This document shows positions 28,526 to 38,805 of a stretch of 64,000 nt of DNA, one piece after another. Both the position numbers and the translations under genes were made by a program. The notes under the pieces are model-generated. The model had not been told where the DNA came from and did no database searches. It was given only the letters and a program-made list of their open reading frames with translations. This DNA comes from Spirosoma sp. KCTC 42546. Its GTDB lineage: Bacteria > Bacteroidota > Bacteroidia > Cytophagales > Spirosomataceae. Each line of letters starts with the position of its first letter. The stretch's first letter is position 1. The stretch spans positions 1,426,001-1,490,000 of the forward strand of contig NZ_CP041360.1 in NCBI RefSeq assembly GCF_006965485.1, read 5' to 3'.

Positions 28526-31500
28526 TTAAAAACCAATGTTAATACCACCCGTGATCGTACGTGCCTGAGGAGCGGTATAAAAATCATAGCCCTGAGCAAT
28601 GTTCGATACAATGTAATCGGCGTTTACTTCGGGGTCCCAACCGGCATAATTTGTGAACGTGAGCAGGTTCTGACCCGTTACAAACAAACGAACGTTCGTC
28701 AACTTCGCTTTATTGATAAGTGCTTTGGGCAGGCTGTACGATAGCGTAACGGTACGCAGCCGTACGAATGAACCGTCCAGAATGAACCGGCTGGATGATT
28801 GGGCACCGTTGTTATAGAACAAGCGAGCTTCTGGTACATCGGTAATCGTGTTCGTTGATGTCCAGGCGGCCAACTGGTTAACGGTCTGGTTATCTTCAAA
28901 ACGTCCGTTAGCCGACGAGTAGCGACCAACACCATAGAAGTTGATCTTATTGCCAAATACGCCATTAAACAACACACTCAGGCTAATGCCTTTGTAGGTG
29001 AAGGTGTTCGTGATACCTCCCGTCCATTTCGGTAGTGGGCTACCTACAACCACCCGCTGTGCCTGACTATAGGTGTTGGTTGTTGTGCGATCCAGGGTGC
29101 CATCGGCATTCGTCGTGTTTTTGTACCATAGCGCGTCCCCATTGGCTGGATCAACACCCGCATATTCCTGCGTAAAGAACACACCCAGAGGTTGACCTTC
29201 AACAGCACGGCTCATGGCGTTGATACCTCCTTCAATAATCTGTGACTGTAGATTGGTGATCTTATTCTGGTTGATAGCCGCGTTGAAGCTCGTGGTCCAA
29301 CGGAAAGCACCCGTCAGGTTCTCACTGTTCAGTACAATCTCGAACCCTTTATTCTCCAGACTACCTACGTTGCGGAATTGTGTAGCAAAGCCCGTTGTAC
29401 CTGGTACGTTTACGCTCAGCAACAGGCCGGACGTTTGCTTATTGTAGTAGTCGATTTCCCCGTTGATTCGATTGTTCAGAATACCGAAGTCAAGTCCAAT
29501 GTCGAACTGGTTGGTTGTTTCCCACTTCAAATCGGGATTAGCCAACTGCGATGGGCGCTGACCGGGCAGCGTACCGTAACTGGCATCACCGGTGAACAAG
29601 CCTAGCTGGGGAAAATTCTGGATTTCAGCGTTACCCGTTTGCCCGTAGCTGGAACGGAGTTTCAGAAAGCTGATCGTGCTGTTATTCTTCAGGAAATCTT
29701 CTTCCGATAGTACCCAACCTGCTGAAACGGCTGGAAAGAAACCATACCGGCTGTTTTTACCAAAGCGTGACGAACCATCGACACGGGCACTCAATCCCAC
29801 CAGGTACCGGTCCGAGAATTTATAGTTGGCCCGCGCAAAGTACGACAGAAAGCGATAATCGGTCTGGGTAGAACTACCATCCGTTTTACGGGCAGCACTG
29901 GCAATCTGGCGATACGCATCCGATGGGAAATCCCGCCCCTCCGTAAAGTTGGTTTTCTGCTGCGATTGCTGATACGACATACCCGCCGTCAGATCGAGTT
30001 GACTGCGGCCGAATAGCGTATTGTAGGTGAAGAAATTGTTGGTCGTGTAATTCTCTACCCGAACGTAACGGTTTTGCCCAATACCCTGTGGTGCACTGAA
30101 ATTGCGTTGCGTTTTGCTGTTGTAATACAGCTCTTCCTGTTGGTTAAGCACGTCCAGGCCAAACTCAGTACGGAAGGACAACCCTTTGATAATCTGTAAC
30201 TGGCCGTATACGTTACTGATGCTGCGATACACCGTTGTGTTAAAATAGGCATTGCCGATGTTAATTAACGGGTTGTAATAGACCGGTATGCTCAGATCGC
30301 CGGGAGGGGTACCAACGGGTAGGCCCGTGGTTGGATCCGTGGCGGGTGTCATTGGCGGCAACGCCACCATTTGCATAGGGTTATCAAACTGATTATCAGC
30401 CGAAATGCGCTGATTGAACGTGCGGGTCTGCCCAGTGTTAAAACCTACCCGAAGCCGATCCGATACTTTATGATCCAGGTTAAGCCGACCCGAATACCGT
30501 TGCAACGCATTGCCAACCAGAATACCCTTTTGGTCTAACAACTGGCCCGATAGGTAGAAAGTAGTTTTTTCATTCCCGCCATTTAGGTTAATGTCATATT
30601 GCTGATAAGGGGCATCCTGATAGGCCAGATCACCCCAGTTTGTGCTCACCTGCGTTGGTGTGCCATAGGTGCCAAGGCCCTGCGTTTCGTAGAATCCCTT
30701 CATATAGGATGTATAAGAGTCTGGATCACTTTGATCAAGACCTTCAATCCGATCCGAGTTTGCTGCTGCCTGGTTGTAAAACTTAACGTACTGATCCGTA
30801 TTCAGAAATTGCAGTTTGTTCGTGGGTTTACTTGAACCATACTGGGCGCCAAAGGTAATGTTCGTACGACCTGCCTTCCCGCGCTTGGTGGTAATAAGCA
30901 CGACTCCATTGGCAGCACGCGCACCATAAATAGCACCCGCCGATGCATCTTTTAGAATATCGACCGACTCAATATCCTGTGGGTTAATATCGGCCAGTGG
31001 GTTGGTGGAGGCACTGTTAAAACTCAGGTTATCCGTTGTAACGGGCGTGCCGTCAACTACATAAAGCGGTTGGTTCGACGCCGATACCGACGATTGACCC
31101 CGCACCCGCACCTGAATCCCCTGCCCCAATTTTCCGGAACCTGAGTTAATCTGAACACCAGCTGCTTTCCCCTGGAGCGCCTGGTCGAAGGTTGTTACCG
31201 GTTGATCCTGAATATCGGCAGCCCGCACTTTGGCGATGTTACCGGTCAAATCCCGCTTAATTTGCTGACCATACCCCGTAACAACAACTTCATTCAAATT
31301 GCGTACGTCAGTCTTCAATTGTACATCAATTACCGACCGGTTGCTGACAACTTCTTCGACAGTTGAGAAACCAATAAAGCTGAAAACGAGTGTAGCGTTG
31401 CTGCCTGCCGATAGCCGATAATTACCCGTTGCATCGGTGAGCGTTCCCTGTGTGCTACCTTTTATAGTGACGGATACCCCTGGTAAGCCAGTGTTATCGT

Positions 31501-31597
31501 CAGACGACGTGACCCTACCCGAAATCGCCTGATTTTGGGCATACGCTCCCCATGCTGTCAGAAGAAGCAGGAAGCTGATTTGTAAGAGTTTTCCCAT
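28526..31597 (-). CDS. SusC/RagA-family TonB-linked outer membrane protein (copy 4)
   Basis: A 1023-residue SusC: signal peptide (MGKLLQISFLLLLTAWGAYA, then Q), a carboxypeptidase-regulatory-like domain (ISGRVTSSDDNTGLPGVSV), the linker EVVVTGYG and a plug with FDQALQGKAAGVQINSGSG and YGARAANGVVLITTKRGK. The large barrel ends in GGINIGF. The ATG at 31597 was chosen because the upstream extension is an AT-rich hydrophobic run that disrupts the signal peptide. It resembles copy 3 more than copies 1 and 2. The downstream SusD is its lid. Confidence 0.95.
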   Translation of the reverse strand: MGKLLQISFLLLLTAWGAYAQNQAISGRVTSSDDNTGLPGVSVTIKGSTQGTLTDATGNYRLSAGSNATLVFSFIGFSTVEEVVSNRSVIDVQLKTDVRNLNEVVVTGYGQQIKRDLTGNIAKVRAADIQDQPVTTFDQALQGKAAGVQINSGSGKLGQGIQVRVRGQSSVSASNQPLYVVDGTPVTTDNLSFNSASTNPLADINPQDIESVDILKDASAGAIYGARAANGVVLITTKRGKAGRTNITFGAQYGSSKPTNKLQFLNTDQYVKFYNQAAANSDRIEGLDQSDPDSYTSYMKGFYETQGLGTYGTPTQVSTNWGDLAYQDAPYQQYDINLNGGNEKTTFYLSGQLLDQKGILVGNALQRYSGRLNLDHKVSDRLRVGFNTGQTRTFNQRISADNQFDNPMQMVALPPMTPATDPTTGLPVGTPPGDLSIPVYYNPLINIGNAYFNTTVYRSISNVYGQLQIIKGLSFRTEFGLDVLNQQEELYYNSKTQRNFSAPQGIGQNRYVRVENYTTNNFFTYNTLFGRSQLDLTAGMSYQQSQQKTNFTEGRDFPSDAYRQIASAARKTDGSSTQTDYRFLSYFARANYKFSDRYLVGLSARVDGSSRFGKNSRYGFFPAVSAGWVLSEEDFLKNNSTISFLKLRSSYGQTGNAEIQNFPQLGLFTGDASYGTLPGQRPSQLANPDLKWETTNQFDIGLDFGILNNRINGEIDYYNKQTSGLLLSVNVPGTTGFATQFRNVGSLENKGFEIVLNSENLTGAFRWTTSFNAAINQNKITNLQSQIIEGGINAMSRAVEGQPLGVFFTQEYAGVDPANGDALWYKNTTNADGTLDRTTTNTYSQAQRVVVGSPLPKWTGGITNTFTYKGISLSVLFNGVFGNKINFYGVGRYSSANGRFEDNQTVNQLAAWTSTNTITDVPEARLFYNNGAQSSSRFILDGSFVRLRTVTLSYSLPKALINKAKLTNVRLFVTGQNLLTFTNYAGWDPEVNADYIVSNIAQGYDFYTAPQARTITGGINIGF

Positions 31598-32089
31598 AAT
31601 GTTGTTAATGAAAAAAAGTAGTAATAACTGCAAAAGTACAATATTCAATGTGAATTAAAATGACATTAAACGGAGTGGCTAAGTATGTTATAGGTTATAT
31701 ACTAGAATAATTCATAAACAAATAAGCTGTATATGAAATAAAATACTTAAAAAATGACCTTAAAGCCTGGTTATAGTGATAAAGATTTGGTGAGGCTATT
31801 GTTGAAAAAATTATATTAATTATTTACTGAGATACTGCTTAATAATCTGAAAAGTAGCTAATGTTTACAATACTTAAGTAAGATTTGACAAAAATACCTA
31901 AGTAGAATTGATTAGGATTAAAGATGAACTAGCCTATATAACTTTTCCTGCGCCGTACTGTTTTTTAGTAGATTCCTATAATTTTCGATTACATAGTAGC
32001 TGATTCAGGACTTTTTAAAATAGGTATTAAACGGTGAAACAGGAGTTGTTGTCTAATCGTTACTGGTACATCAGTAAACTCAAACAACG
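31598..32089. other. Divergent intergenic region between SusC copy 4 and the OmpA-like gene
   Basis: About 490 AT-rich bases. A -7-like element for the SusC lies at 31631-31638. No clear promoter is visible for the OmpA-like gene and no coding frame is credible. Confidence 0.5.
31631..31638 (-). promoter_or_regulatory. Candidate -7 element for SusC copy 4
   Basis: CAAAAGTA on the plus strand reads TACTTTTG toward the SusC gene, 34 bp upstream of its ATG, matching TAnnTTTG. No -33 TTG is seen at the ideal distance. Confidence 0.4.
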
Positions 32090-33391
32090 ATGAAATTTAA
32101 GCTGTTCACTCTATTCCTTCTGCTATTCGTAACGGGCTTGCGTGCACAGGTGCAGTACACAACCGAAAGCCCACGCATTGACGACATTAACGATGCCGAT
32201 GTTAGCATCAAGCGCGTTGAGCTGACGGATCAATACACGGTCATTTACATGAAATTCGAAGCTCCCCAGTTACCACGTTCGCTGGGAAAATCATGGCCGT
32301 TTCCAATTCCCGCGCCAAATGGAGGAGGTCAGGGCGGATCAATCGAATCAACAAACAACATTGGTTTTCAACCCACATCACGTTTGTACGTAAATCAGGG
32401 CGAACGTTCCTACAAATTCATTCGGGCAGAAAATATTCCCGGCGAAACACGCCGACGGGTTAAACCTGGTGAACGCGTTGATTTTGTGGCTTATTTTGAA
32501 CGAATAGACCCAGGTTATACAACGTTCGATTTGTTTGAATGCCGGGACAGTAAAGGGTATATCTGTTTCAATTTCTGGGGCGTACACATCATTAATCCAC
32601 CCCGGAAAGACAAGTACTCGCAACGTACACCGAAAGCACCAACACCTGTTCCTCCTAAACCGCAGCAGCCCCGCTACAAGCCCCGTACTACACCGGGCCT
32701 GGGGGCACCGGAGGAGGCACCGAAACCAACGGAGCCTGTCCAACCACAGGATGCACCGGCTCCAGTGGCTGTTGCGATTAACGGTACTACGCGCGACGCT
32801 AAAACGAAACAGCCAATTGTAGCTACTGTCACGTATCGGTTGTTATCCGGTGCCGAAGCGTCGGGCGATGAACCGGCTGATTCCATACGGAGTAGTAGCC
32901 CAACCGGAAACTACAAGATTGCCATTGAGCGACGGGGTGTTTATGCGGTAACGGCATCGGCCAAAGGTTACTTTAGTCAGAGCGATACGCTGGCCACCAA
33001 CCGCATTGATGTGAACCGTGATTTTAATCTGGTGCCCATAGAAGCCGGTGCTAAAATCACCCTGAAGAATATTTATTTCAATATATCCCAATATAACCTA
33101 AAGCCCGAATCGTTCCCTGAACTGGACCGCCTGGTAACGGTGATGCAATCGAATCCGGCCTTGCAAATCCGGCTGGAAGGACATACGGATACTGTTGGTG
33201 AGTTTGATGCGAACGTTGAACTGTCGCGCAATCGGGTCAATGAGGTGAAGCGATATCTGGTTAGTAAAGGCATCAGTGCAGGCCGTATCGAAACCGTTGG
33301 GTATGGCCCTTCGCGCCCCATCAATACCAACAAAAGCCTGAAGGAACGAGCCGAAAATCGCCGGGTTGAAATGGTCATCGTGAAGATATAA
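32090..33391 (+). CDS. OmpA-family protein with carboxypeptidase-regulatory-like domain
   Basis: A 433-residue exported protein (signal MKFKLFTLFLLLFVTGLRA). Residues of about 20-175 form a beta-rich domain of unknown type. A proline-rich linker follows at about 180-225, then a carboxypeptidase-regulatory-like sandwich at about 226-315. The C-terminal OmpA domain at about 320-433 has the peptidoglycan-binding signature GHTDTVGEFDANVELSRNR and ends RAENRRVEMVIVKI. It should tether the outer membrane or a surface structure to the cell wall. It may be transcribed with endonuclease III, 79 bp downstream, although an inverted repeat lies between. Confidence 0.9.
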   Translation: MKFKLFTLFLLLFVTGLRAQVQYTTESPRIDDINDADVSIKRVELTDQYTVIYMKFEAPQLPRSLGKSWPFPIPAPNGGGQGGSIESTNNIGFQPTSRLYVNQGERSYKFIRAENIPGETRRRVKPGERVDFVAYFERIDPGYTTFDLFECRDSKGYICFNFWGVHIINPPRKDKYSQRTPKAPTPVPPKPQQPRYKPRTTPGLGAPEEAPKPTEPVQPQDAPAPVAVAINGTTRDAKTKQPIVATVTYRLLSGAEASGDEPADSIRSSSPTGNYKIAIERRGVYAVTASAKGYFSQSDTLATNRIDVNRDFNLVPIEAGAKITLKNIYFNISQYNLKPESFPELDRLVTVMQSNPALQIRLEGHTDTVGEFDANVELSRNRVNEVKRYLVSKGISAGRIETVGYGPSRPINTNKSLKERAENRRVEMVIVKI

Positions 33392-33397
33392 TAGTTC

Positions 33398-33462
33398 AAA
33401 CGCAAAGAACGCAGAGAAAAAATCTTTGCGATCTCTGCGCCATCTTTGCGCCCTTTGCGTTT
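33398..33462. repeat. Interrupted inverted repeat of CGCAAAG/GCAGAG words
   Basis: AAACGCAAAG pairs with CTTTGCGTTT at the ends, and CGCAGAGA with TCTCTGCG inside. It lies between the codirectional OmpA-like and endonuclease III genes, ending 8 bp before the latter's ATG. Confidence 0.6.
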
Positions 33463-33470
33463 AAGTATAC

Positions 33471-34133
33471 ATGAAACCTACCTTCGACCTCAACGTTGTT
33501 CTGGCGCATATTGACGAAGCCATCCGGCCGTATCCAAAAGCGGCTATGTTCGATCTGTTTGAACGGGGCTACAACACCCTGTTCGAGCAACTGATCTCCT
33601 GTATCGTGTCTATACGAACGCTCGATGAAACCACGATTCCTGTCTCCTTACGTTTGTTCGAGCAGGCTCGAACGCCCGAACAACTTCTTGCCATCGACAT
33701 CCCAACCTTAACGCAATTACTGTACGGCACTACCTACCCCGACCAGAAAGCCTATACCCTGCATGGCATTGCCGACCGCATCATGAATGAATTTGGGGGA
33801 AGTCTCCCTGCTGATTTCGCTACGTTAATTTCCCTGAAAGGCGTTGGGCCAAAGTGTGCTAATCTGGCATTGGGTGTTGCCACAGGACAGGCGGCTATCA
33901 GCGTCGATATTCACGTTCATCGAGTTGTAAACCGTTGGGGCTATGTGCATACCAAACAACCCGAACAAACGCTGAAGGTATTGGAAGAGCGGGTTCCGCG
34001 TGAACAATGGATAAACATCAACCGACTGTTGATGCCATTTGGTAAGCATATCTGCACGGGTACATTGCCTCATTGTTCAACCTGCCCCGTACTGCCCTGG
34101 TGTGAGCAGGTAGGTGTGGAGCGCCATCGGTAG
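33471..34133 (+). CDS. nth: Endonuclease III (base-excision repair DNA glycosylase/AP lyase)
   Basis: A 220-residue HhH-GPD glycosylase. The helix-hairpin-helix reads LKGVGPKCANLALG and contains the catalytic Lys; the catalytic Asp is in VDIHVHRV. The C-terminal iron-sulfur loop has the C-x6-C-x2-C-x5-C spacing (CTGTLPHC, STC, PVLPWC). It removes oxidised pyrimidines and nicks the abasic site. Compared with the usual LPGVGRKTA, the hairpin reads LKGVGPKCA, a variation that keeps the lysine. The length fits the family. Confidence 0.93.
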   Translation: MKPTFDLNVVLAHIDEAIRPYPKAAMFDLFERGYNTLFEQLISCIVSIRTLDETTIPVSLRLFEQARTPEQLLAIDIPTLTQLLYGTTYPDQKAYTLHGIADRIMNEFGGSLPADFATLISLKGVGPKCANLALGVATGQAAISVDIHVHRVVNRWGYVHTKQPEQTLKVLEERVPREQWININRLLMPFGKHICTGTLPHCSTCPVLPWCEQVGVERHR

Positions 34134-34146
34134 GTTAGCCAAAAAC

Positions 34147-34683
34147 CTATTTCTGCAAGGTTGTTAAAAACTGTTTCAGATTGGCTAAGGTATCGCGGCA
34201 GGATTTGTCAATTTTTTGATATAATTCGGCTTGTTGGCGAGCGGCCTGCTCAATTAATTTCCGGTTCGTGATTTTGCCCCCAGCTGCCCGTTCCAGTTCA
34301 TCGGCTGTGCTGCTGGTTGTTCTGACCGGCACACTGATGCCTTTGCTTTCGGCAATCAAGTCGGTAATGGTAGCACGGTAGCGACCAAACTTAGCTTCAA
34401 TTGTAAGGGTGTAGCGAACAGCCTGATCATCAATCCGGTAGGTTGCCTTGATAAACTGGATATTATGTTCTGGATCGTATTGCTGTTCGGCAGTTGGTTC
34501 TGCCGCATAATAGTATTCGGCCCAATCATGAAGCTGCCTCATCAGTTGCCGGGCTGGCAATTTAGCGTCTGGTACACGTACGATTTCCTGATATTGAACC
34601 TGGCCTGTTTCATTGGTTGGCAATCGGAGCTGCGCGAATGCACTACGTGATAAAAACAAGGTGAGGATGATCAAATACTTCAT
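34147..34683 (-). CDS. DUF4468 domain-containing exported protein
   Basis: A 178-residue protein with a signal peptide (cleavage near SAFAQ) and the DUF4468 TBP-like fold, recognisable from YQEIVRVPDAKLPARQLMRQL at about 32-52, a middle IQFIKATYRIDDQAVRYTLTIE and a GRYRATITDL strand. These periplasmic or outer-membrane-associated proteins are widespread in Bacteroidota and have no assigned function. The C-terminal 60 residues are helical and lysine-rich. It converges on endonuclease III with 13 bp between the stops. Confidence 0.85.
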   Translation of the reverse strand: MKYLIILTLFLSRSAFAQLRLPTNETGQVQYQEIVRVPDAKLPARQLMRQLHDWAEYYYAAEPTAEQQYDPEHNIQFIKATYRIDDQAVRYTLTIEAKFGRYRATITDLIAESKGISVPVRTTSSTADELERAAGGKITNRKLIEQAARQQAELYQKIDKSCRDTLANLKQFLTTLQK

Positions 34684-34860
34684 AGAGAATTGACTTCGAG
34701 TTTATGAACAGGTCTATTGCACAGCCTGCCAAAAGCGAATGCGAAGATAAGACCGATAGGGATTTGATAATAGTGAAAATCCGCCAGTTGAGAGGAAATT
34801 AGTAACTATAGGTTTGGTATTTGCTCTTTATAATGGCTCTATACAGATGGTGCTTTTGTC

Positions 34861-34923
34861 GTGCCAATCGTCCCGGTTGTAGAGAAATGCAGCATTACAC
34901 GACCGACCGGGACGGTCGGCACT
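34861..34923. repeat. Imperfect inverted repeat after the AsmA-like gene
   Basis: About 20-bp arms (GTGCCAATCGTCCCGGTTGT against ACCGACCGGGACGGTCGGCAC) with three mismatches that mostly allow G-U pairs. The right arm also folds on itself (CCGACCG/CGGTCGG). It lies 7 bp after the AsmA-like stop and could terminate that gene. Confidence 0.6.
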
Positions 34924-34929
34924 ACAGCT

Positions 34930-37900
34930 TTATTCGTCAACAGGCAACGGGCGTTGCTGGCTCAATTTTAAATAATTAGCGCGGTATTTTTTATTTCCCT
35001 TCACACCAATACTAGTCAATATTCCACTCGTCATCGTTTTAATCCAGTAGCCGAAAATAAAGGTCTGCGGATCACGATCATAGAAAATACGCGAATCGGC
35101 TTCGTTTTTCTTGCGTAAAACCTTGCCGATAACGAAGTTCTTTAATTTGATTAACAGCGTTTTTTTTGTTGTATCAGCAGGAGCGAGCAGGCTGATTTTT
35201 AAATCTTTATAATAAAAGTGCATGTTGCCTACCGATGCATATCGGTTGCCCACAACCCGGGCCGTGATGGGCTGCACGTACCCCCCGTCCAGATTTGCGG
35301 CTATCATCGGGTTTGTTATTGAGCTCATTTCAGAAAGGTGTACATCCGATGTGTTGAGCAGCATATGAAAACCCGCCAGCGAATCGCCGTAGGATTCCCG
35401 GTAAGTCAGCCGATTGATGTTTAGTCCCAGTAGTTTAGTACTGGCCCTAAGCACTAAACTGTCGGTCGTTTTTCTTGGGCGATTGGTAATGTTTTTCAGC
35501 ACCCCATTGATGTTCATCAACGGTACGTTACTCACTCGGTTCGTCAATTTGGAGGTCTCGTGGTAAATAACATTGCTGTTGATGACTGAAATCGAATCAA
35601 TCTGAAAGGGTATGTTAACCCGACTCATTAATCGGGTAGGCATTAACTTTTCTGGCATAAAGTCTGGATCGGGCAATCGTTTATCCCGCGATACATCCGT
35701 CGTCACGTTTTTAACAACAATATGCTGAATGGCGATAGTCGAATCGCGACGCCATTGGGCCATATTCAGCCCGTTCAATTGAGCTTCATCGCCTTTTACG
35801 GTAATATAATCGGCCTGAAAATGTGGTGGTGCCATAAACTCCTCCTGAGGCATTGTCGGAGTTATCTGGAAGTTATTGAGTTGCAGACGGGCGTTTTTAG
35901 GTGTCCAGTTTACATTTCCGGCCTGAAATGTAGTGGAAGGTCTTTGAAGTAAAGCGTCTGTAATGGCCAGATTTGTATGGTTCATCCAGGTTGACCAGGC
36001 TATTTTTTTGCCTGCTGTCCAGCTAAAATCCGGAAAATCAACCGTCGCTTTAACGTGACCAACGGTAAGCTCACTGGGAGGGGCCGCTTTTTTTGATCTG
36101 AGCACCGGATGCAAGTCGGTAGCGGCAAGGCTTGCGTGCAAATCGCCGACCAGAATTGGTTTCCCCGCCTTTGTAGCCGATAATCTGCCGTTCGTTAGCT
36201 GTACGGAGGCAGACGGGACTACCGTCCTTAATTGGGGGCTGGCAAGCGTTATAGCACTTGGCGTTACTTGTAAAGACGCAAACGTAAGGGCTTCCTGTTT
36301 AGCACCATATAGCCCTTTTGCATCTACATCAACCACCGTTCGTACGCTCACGGAATCCCCCTCTTTTTTGTTGAGGTAATCAACCTTAGCCGCGTCAACG
36401 ACCAATTCATGCAACGTAAATGTAAATGGAATAGAAAAAACACTGGCTGGACGTTCGGTTTTTGATATGCCTTCTGTAATCAGGGTTAGTTCCGGGCGCT
36501 CAAGGTAGACTGATTGCAGACGAATTGTTGAAAAATCAGTCGACTTAAATGGGGCCACCACCCGGAGCTGAGGCAGAGCAAGTTCGAGTTTTTTGCCCGG
36601 ACTATTGTCTGTGTAACGCACGTTGGTCAGCGTAGTGATTTGCTGGCTATTTAGCTCTGCCTGGGCAATTGAAACCTGTTTAGTACTTGGCTGATTAAGA
36701 TAGAGATCAGTCAATTTGCCGCTGATCTGATTCCAGCTAAAGTAGTCCGTTTCCGTTGTCAGACTATCGATACGTATTGCCGACCCCTGAAAACCCGCCC
36801 GCATTTGTCGGGGTAAAGCAGCATTCAGCGTTAGGTGGTCGGCCATTAACCGGGCAATATGGAGTAGCGGTAAGGACTCATGAGTGTGTGCCGATGTATG
36901 GGTAGGGATCGGACTTAGGCTTTTTTTTGCGGTAGTTTTCATGTCAACCACTAAGTCATGAACGCGGAGTAACTCAATCTGGATGTCTTTCGATTGCTGA
37001 AGTGCATCCCAGCCGAAAGCTTCCCAATACACGTTATTGGCGGTCAATGCGGTTCCGTTGGGGAAGCTCATCTGTACCTTATCAACGCCGTTGTACCGTT
37101 GTTTTCCGTAGAGGGTATAATTCGTCAGGGCAACGTTTAGCTTCTTCGTTCGCAACTGGGCACTGGCCACGGTCAGGTTCGGAATGGCGTGCTTCATGTC
37201 AATCAACGAATCGCTCACTAAAAAGTCGTTCAGCAAAACGGTAGCATTCATATTTTTCATGCTTACTTCCATCGGCTTCTCGCCCGATAGTTTGTACTGC
37301 GCATTGGCATTGATAATCCGGAAGTTGTCTACCTGGAGAAGCTCGCCCAGACCGTGTAACGTCTTGAATAAATCAACTTTTTTGGGTGGTGCGGTTGCCA
37401 CAACAAATGGCTTTGGGTGTACTGCTGCTTTGGGGGTAGCCAGGATCGCAATGCTTGGTTGAACCAGTTCGGCAGCAGTAGCCACAAGTCGCTTCTGCAT
37501 CAAATCTTCAAAGCTAATATTGTGTAGATGCAGCAGTGGGGCTTTGAAAGTCAAGCCTTTGCCGGTTAGTTTTCGGGACGTAGTGCCATAGAGTACATTC
37601 CTGAAAATGAGGTCTTTCTTGAGCACCTGAAACGATTCAACCCCGATTTTGAACAGGCTATCGGGCGAAAAAAAAGCAATATTACGTAAGCTCAGGTTAA
37701 CGCTATCCGTGGTAAGCGAGTGGTCACTTTGTTGATTGAGCGTCAGATTATAAATGGTCAGGTTCGCTTTCTGCGTGCCACTCCTGGAGGCCGGGTTCGA
37801 CTTACTCGCCAGTAAGATTTCGCCATCCTGTACCCGTGTGTAGCCAATCGTTACGGTTTTGAACAGGGTTTTGATGTTCGCGTGAATTGTGCCACTCGTA

Positions 37901-38805
37901 TCGGTTATCTGCTCTTTCCGACTTTCAATCGGCAAGGTGAGTACGGGTCTGACGCAAATGAGGGTATCGAGCCACAATTCACCTTTCTGGTACACGGCAG
38001 GTAAATGCCTTGAGTTGAAGAAGAACTTCTCGGCCCGCAAACTCATCTCCCCTTTTTGGGCAGTAGCGGGTTTGCGGAAATGAACCGAATCTATTTCAAA
38101 TAGCTGCGTAGCGCTGGCAAAGCGCAATCCCCGAAAGCTTAGCGTATTTTTTCCGTCGGATAACACCCATTGTTGCTTGCCCAGCGATACCTCAATGTGA
38201 TCGGAGCCCAACACCCGCCGGTTATCATTATCAAGCTTAGAGAAATTGTGAACGATCAGGTTGATATCTTTAATGACGAACGGGCCTGACGAATTTCGTT
38301 TGATCAATGCGAACGATCCACCCTGAATGTTGAATGATTTCGCATGTAAATGGTCCAGGGTTTTTTGAAGATTCTCGAGAATACTCGATGTATGAAAACG
38401 GGTTTGATTGTGGCTTTTTGAATGGATGCGATAATCATGAACGACAACCTCGGGCCTGGAAACAGAAAAACTATCGACTAATAACTTCTTGTTTAGCAGG
38501 AGTTCCTGCCAGGATTCAATGGATAAATAAGCATTGGGAATTTTGACTGTGTAATAAGACGGTACGTTCGTGGTGTCTTTCCGGGCAAAGACCAGGCCAT
38601 TTATTGTAACGGTTCTGCTTAAAATAGACAGGTTTAGGTCCTTACTCTGGAAGGTATAGCCCCCCTTTGTTTCTTTATCAATGGCGTAGGTGATTACGTC
38701 TTTTAAATTATTCACCAGCACAAAATACACGACACCTGCCGCTAAAAGGGGGACTGCCGCTACCACAAGAAGTAGTTTTACCCAGCTTTTTGACGACAAC
38801 TTCAT
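34930..38805 (-). CDS. Large AsmA-like envelope protein
   Basis: A 1291-residue protein with one N-terminal membrane anchor (VKLLLVVAAVPLLAAGVVYFVLV) and a very long beta-rich body. Repeated short motifs such as LNLSILSRTVTINGL and DSISVINSNVIYHE recall AsmA/DUF748/TamB-type proteins. In Gram-negative bacteria these form long hydrophobic grooves across the periplasm and are linked to phospholipid transport or outer-membrane homeostasis. A hydrophilic histidine-containing stretch near 655-665 (THTSAHTHES) is probably a linker. The C-terminus is basic. Family assignment rests on architecture rather than a diagnostic motif. Confidence 0.7.
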   Translation of the reverse strand: MKLSSKSWVKLLLVVAAVPLLAAGVVYFVLVNNLKDVITYAIDKETKGGYTFQSKDLNLSILSRTVTINGLVFARKDTTNVPSYYTVKIPNAYLSIESWQELLLNKKLLVDSFSVSRPEVVVHDYRIHSKSHNQTRFHTSSILENLQKTLDHLHAKSFNIQGGSFALIKRNSSGPFVIKDINLIVHNFSKLDNDNRRVLGSDHIEVSLGKQQWVLSDGKNTLSFRGLRFASATQLFEIDSVHFRKPATAQKGEMSLRAEKFFFNSRHLPAVYQKGELWLDTLICVRPVLTLPIESRKEQITDTSGTIHANIKTLFKTVTIGYTRVQDGEILLASKSNPASRSGTQKANLTIYNLTLNQQSDHSLTTDSVNLSLRNIAFFSPDSLFKIGVESFQVLKKDLIFRNVLYGTTSRKLTGKGLTFKAPLLHLHNISFEDLMQKRLVATAAELVQPSIAILATPKAAVHPKPFVVATAPPKKVDLFKTLHGLGELLQVDNFRIINANAQYKLSGEKPMEVSMKNMNATVLLNDFLVSDSLIDMKHAIPNLTVASAQLRTKKLNVALTNYTLYGKQRYNGVDKVQMSFPNGTALTANNVYWEAFGWDALQQSKDIQIELLRVHDLVVDMKTTAKKSLSPIPTHTSAHTHESLPLLHIARLMADHLTLNAALPRQMRAGFQGSAIRIDSLTTETDYFSWNQISGKLTDLYLNQPSTKQVSIAQAELNSQQITTLTNVRYTDNSPGKKLELALPQLRVVAPFKSTDFSTIRLQSVYLERPELTLITEGISKTERPASVFSIPFTFTLHELVVDAAKVDYLNKKEGDSVSVRTVVDVDAKGLYGAKQEALTFASLQVTPSAITLASPQLRTVVPSASVQLTNGRLSATKAGKPILVGDLHASLAATDLHPVLRSKKAAPPSELTVGHVKATVDFPDFSWTAGKKIAWSTWMNHTNLAITDALLQRPSTTFQAGNVNWTPKNARLQLNNFQITPTMPQEEFMAPPHFQADYITVKGDEAQLNGLNMAQWRRDSTIAIQHIVVKNVTTDVSRDKRLPDPDFMPEKLMPTRLMSRVNIPFQIDSISVINSNVIYHETSKLTNRVSNVPLMNINGVLKNITNRPRKTTDSLVLRASTKLLGLNINRLTYRESYGDSLAGFHMLLNTSDVHLSEMSSITNPMIAANLDGGYVQPITARVVGNRYASVGNMHFYYKDLKISLLAPADTTKKTLLIKLKNFVIGKVLRKKNEADSRIFYDRDPQTFIFGYWIKTMTSGILTSIGVKGNKKYRANYLKLSQQRPLPVDE

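Noticed and set aside
32378..32822. Overlapping open frames on both strands within the OmpA-like gene
   Set aside because: They arise from the proline-rich linker, whose CC-rich codons lack stops in other frames; only the OmpA frame has a signal peptide and domains.
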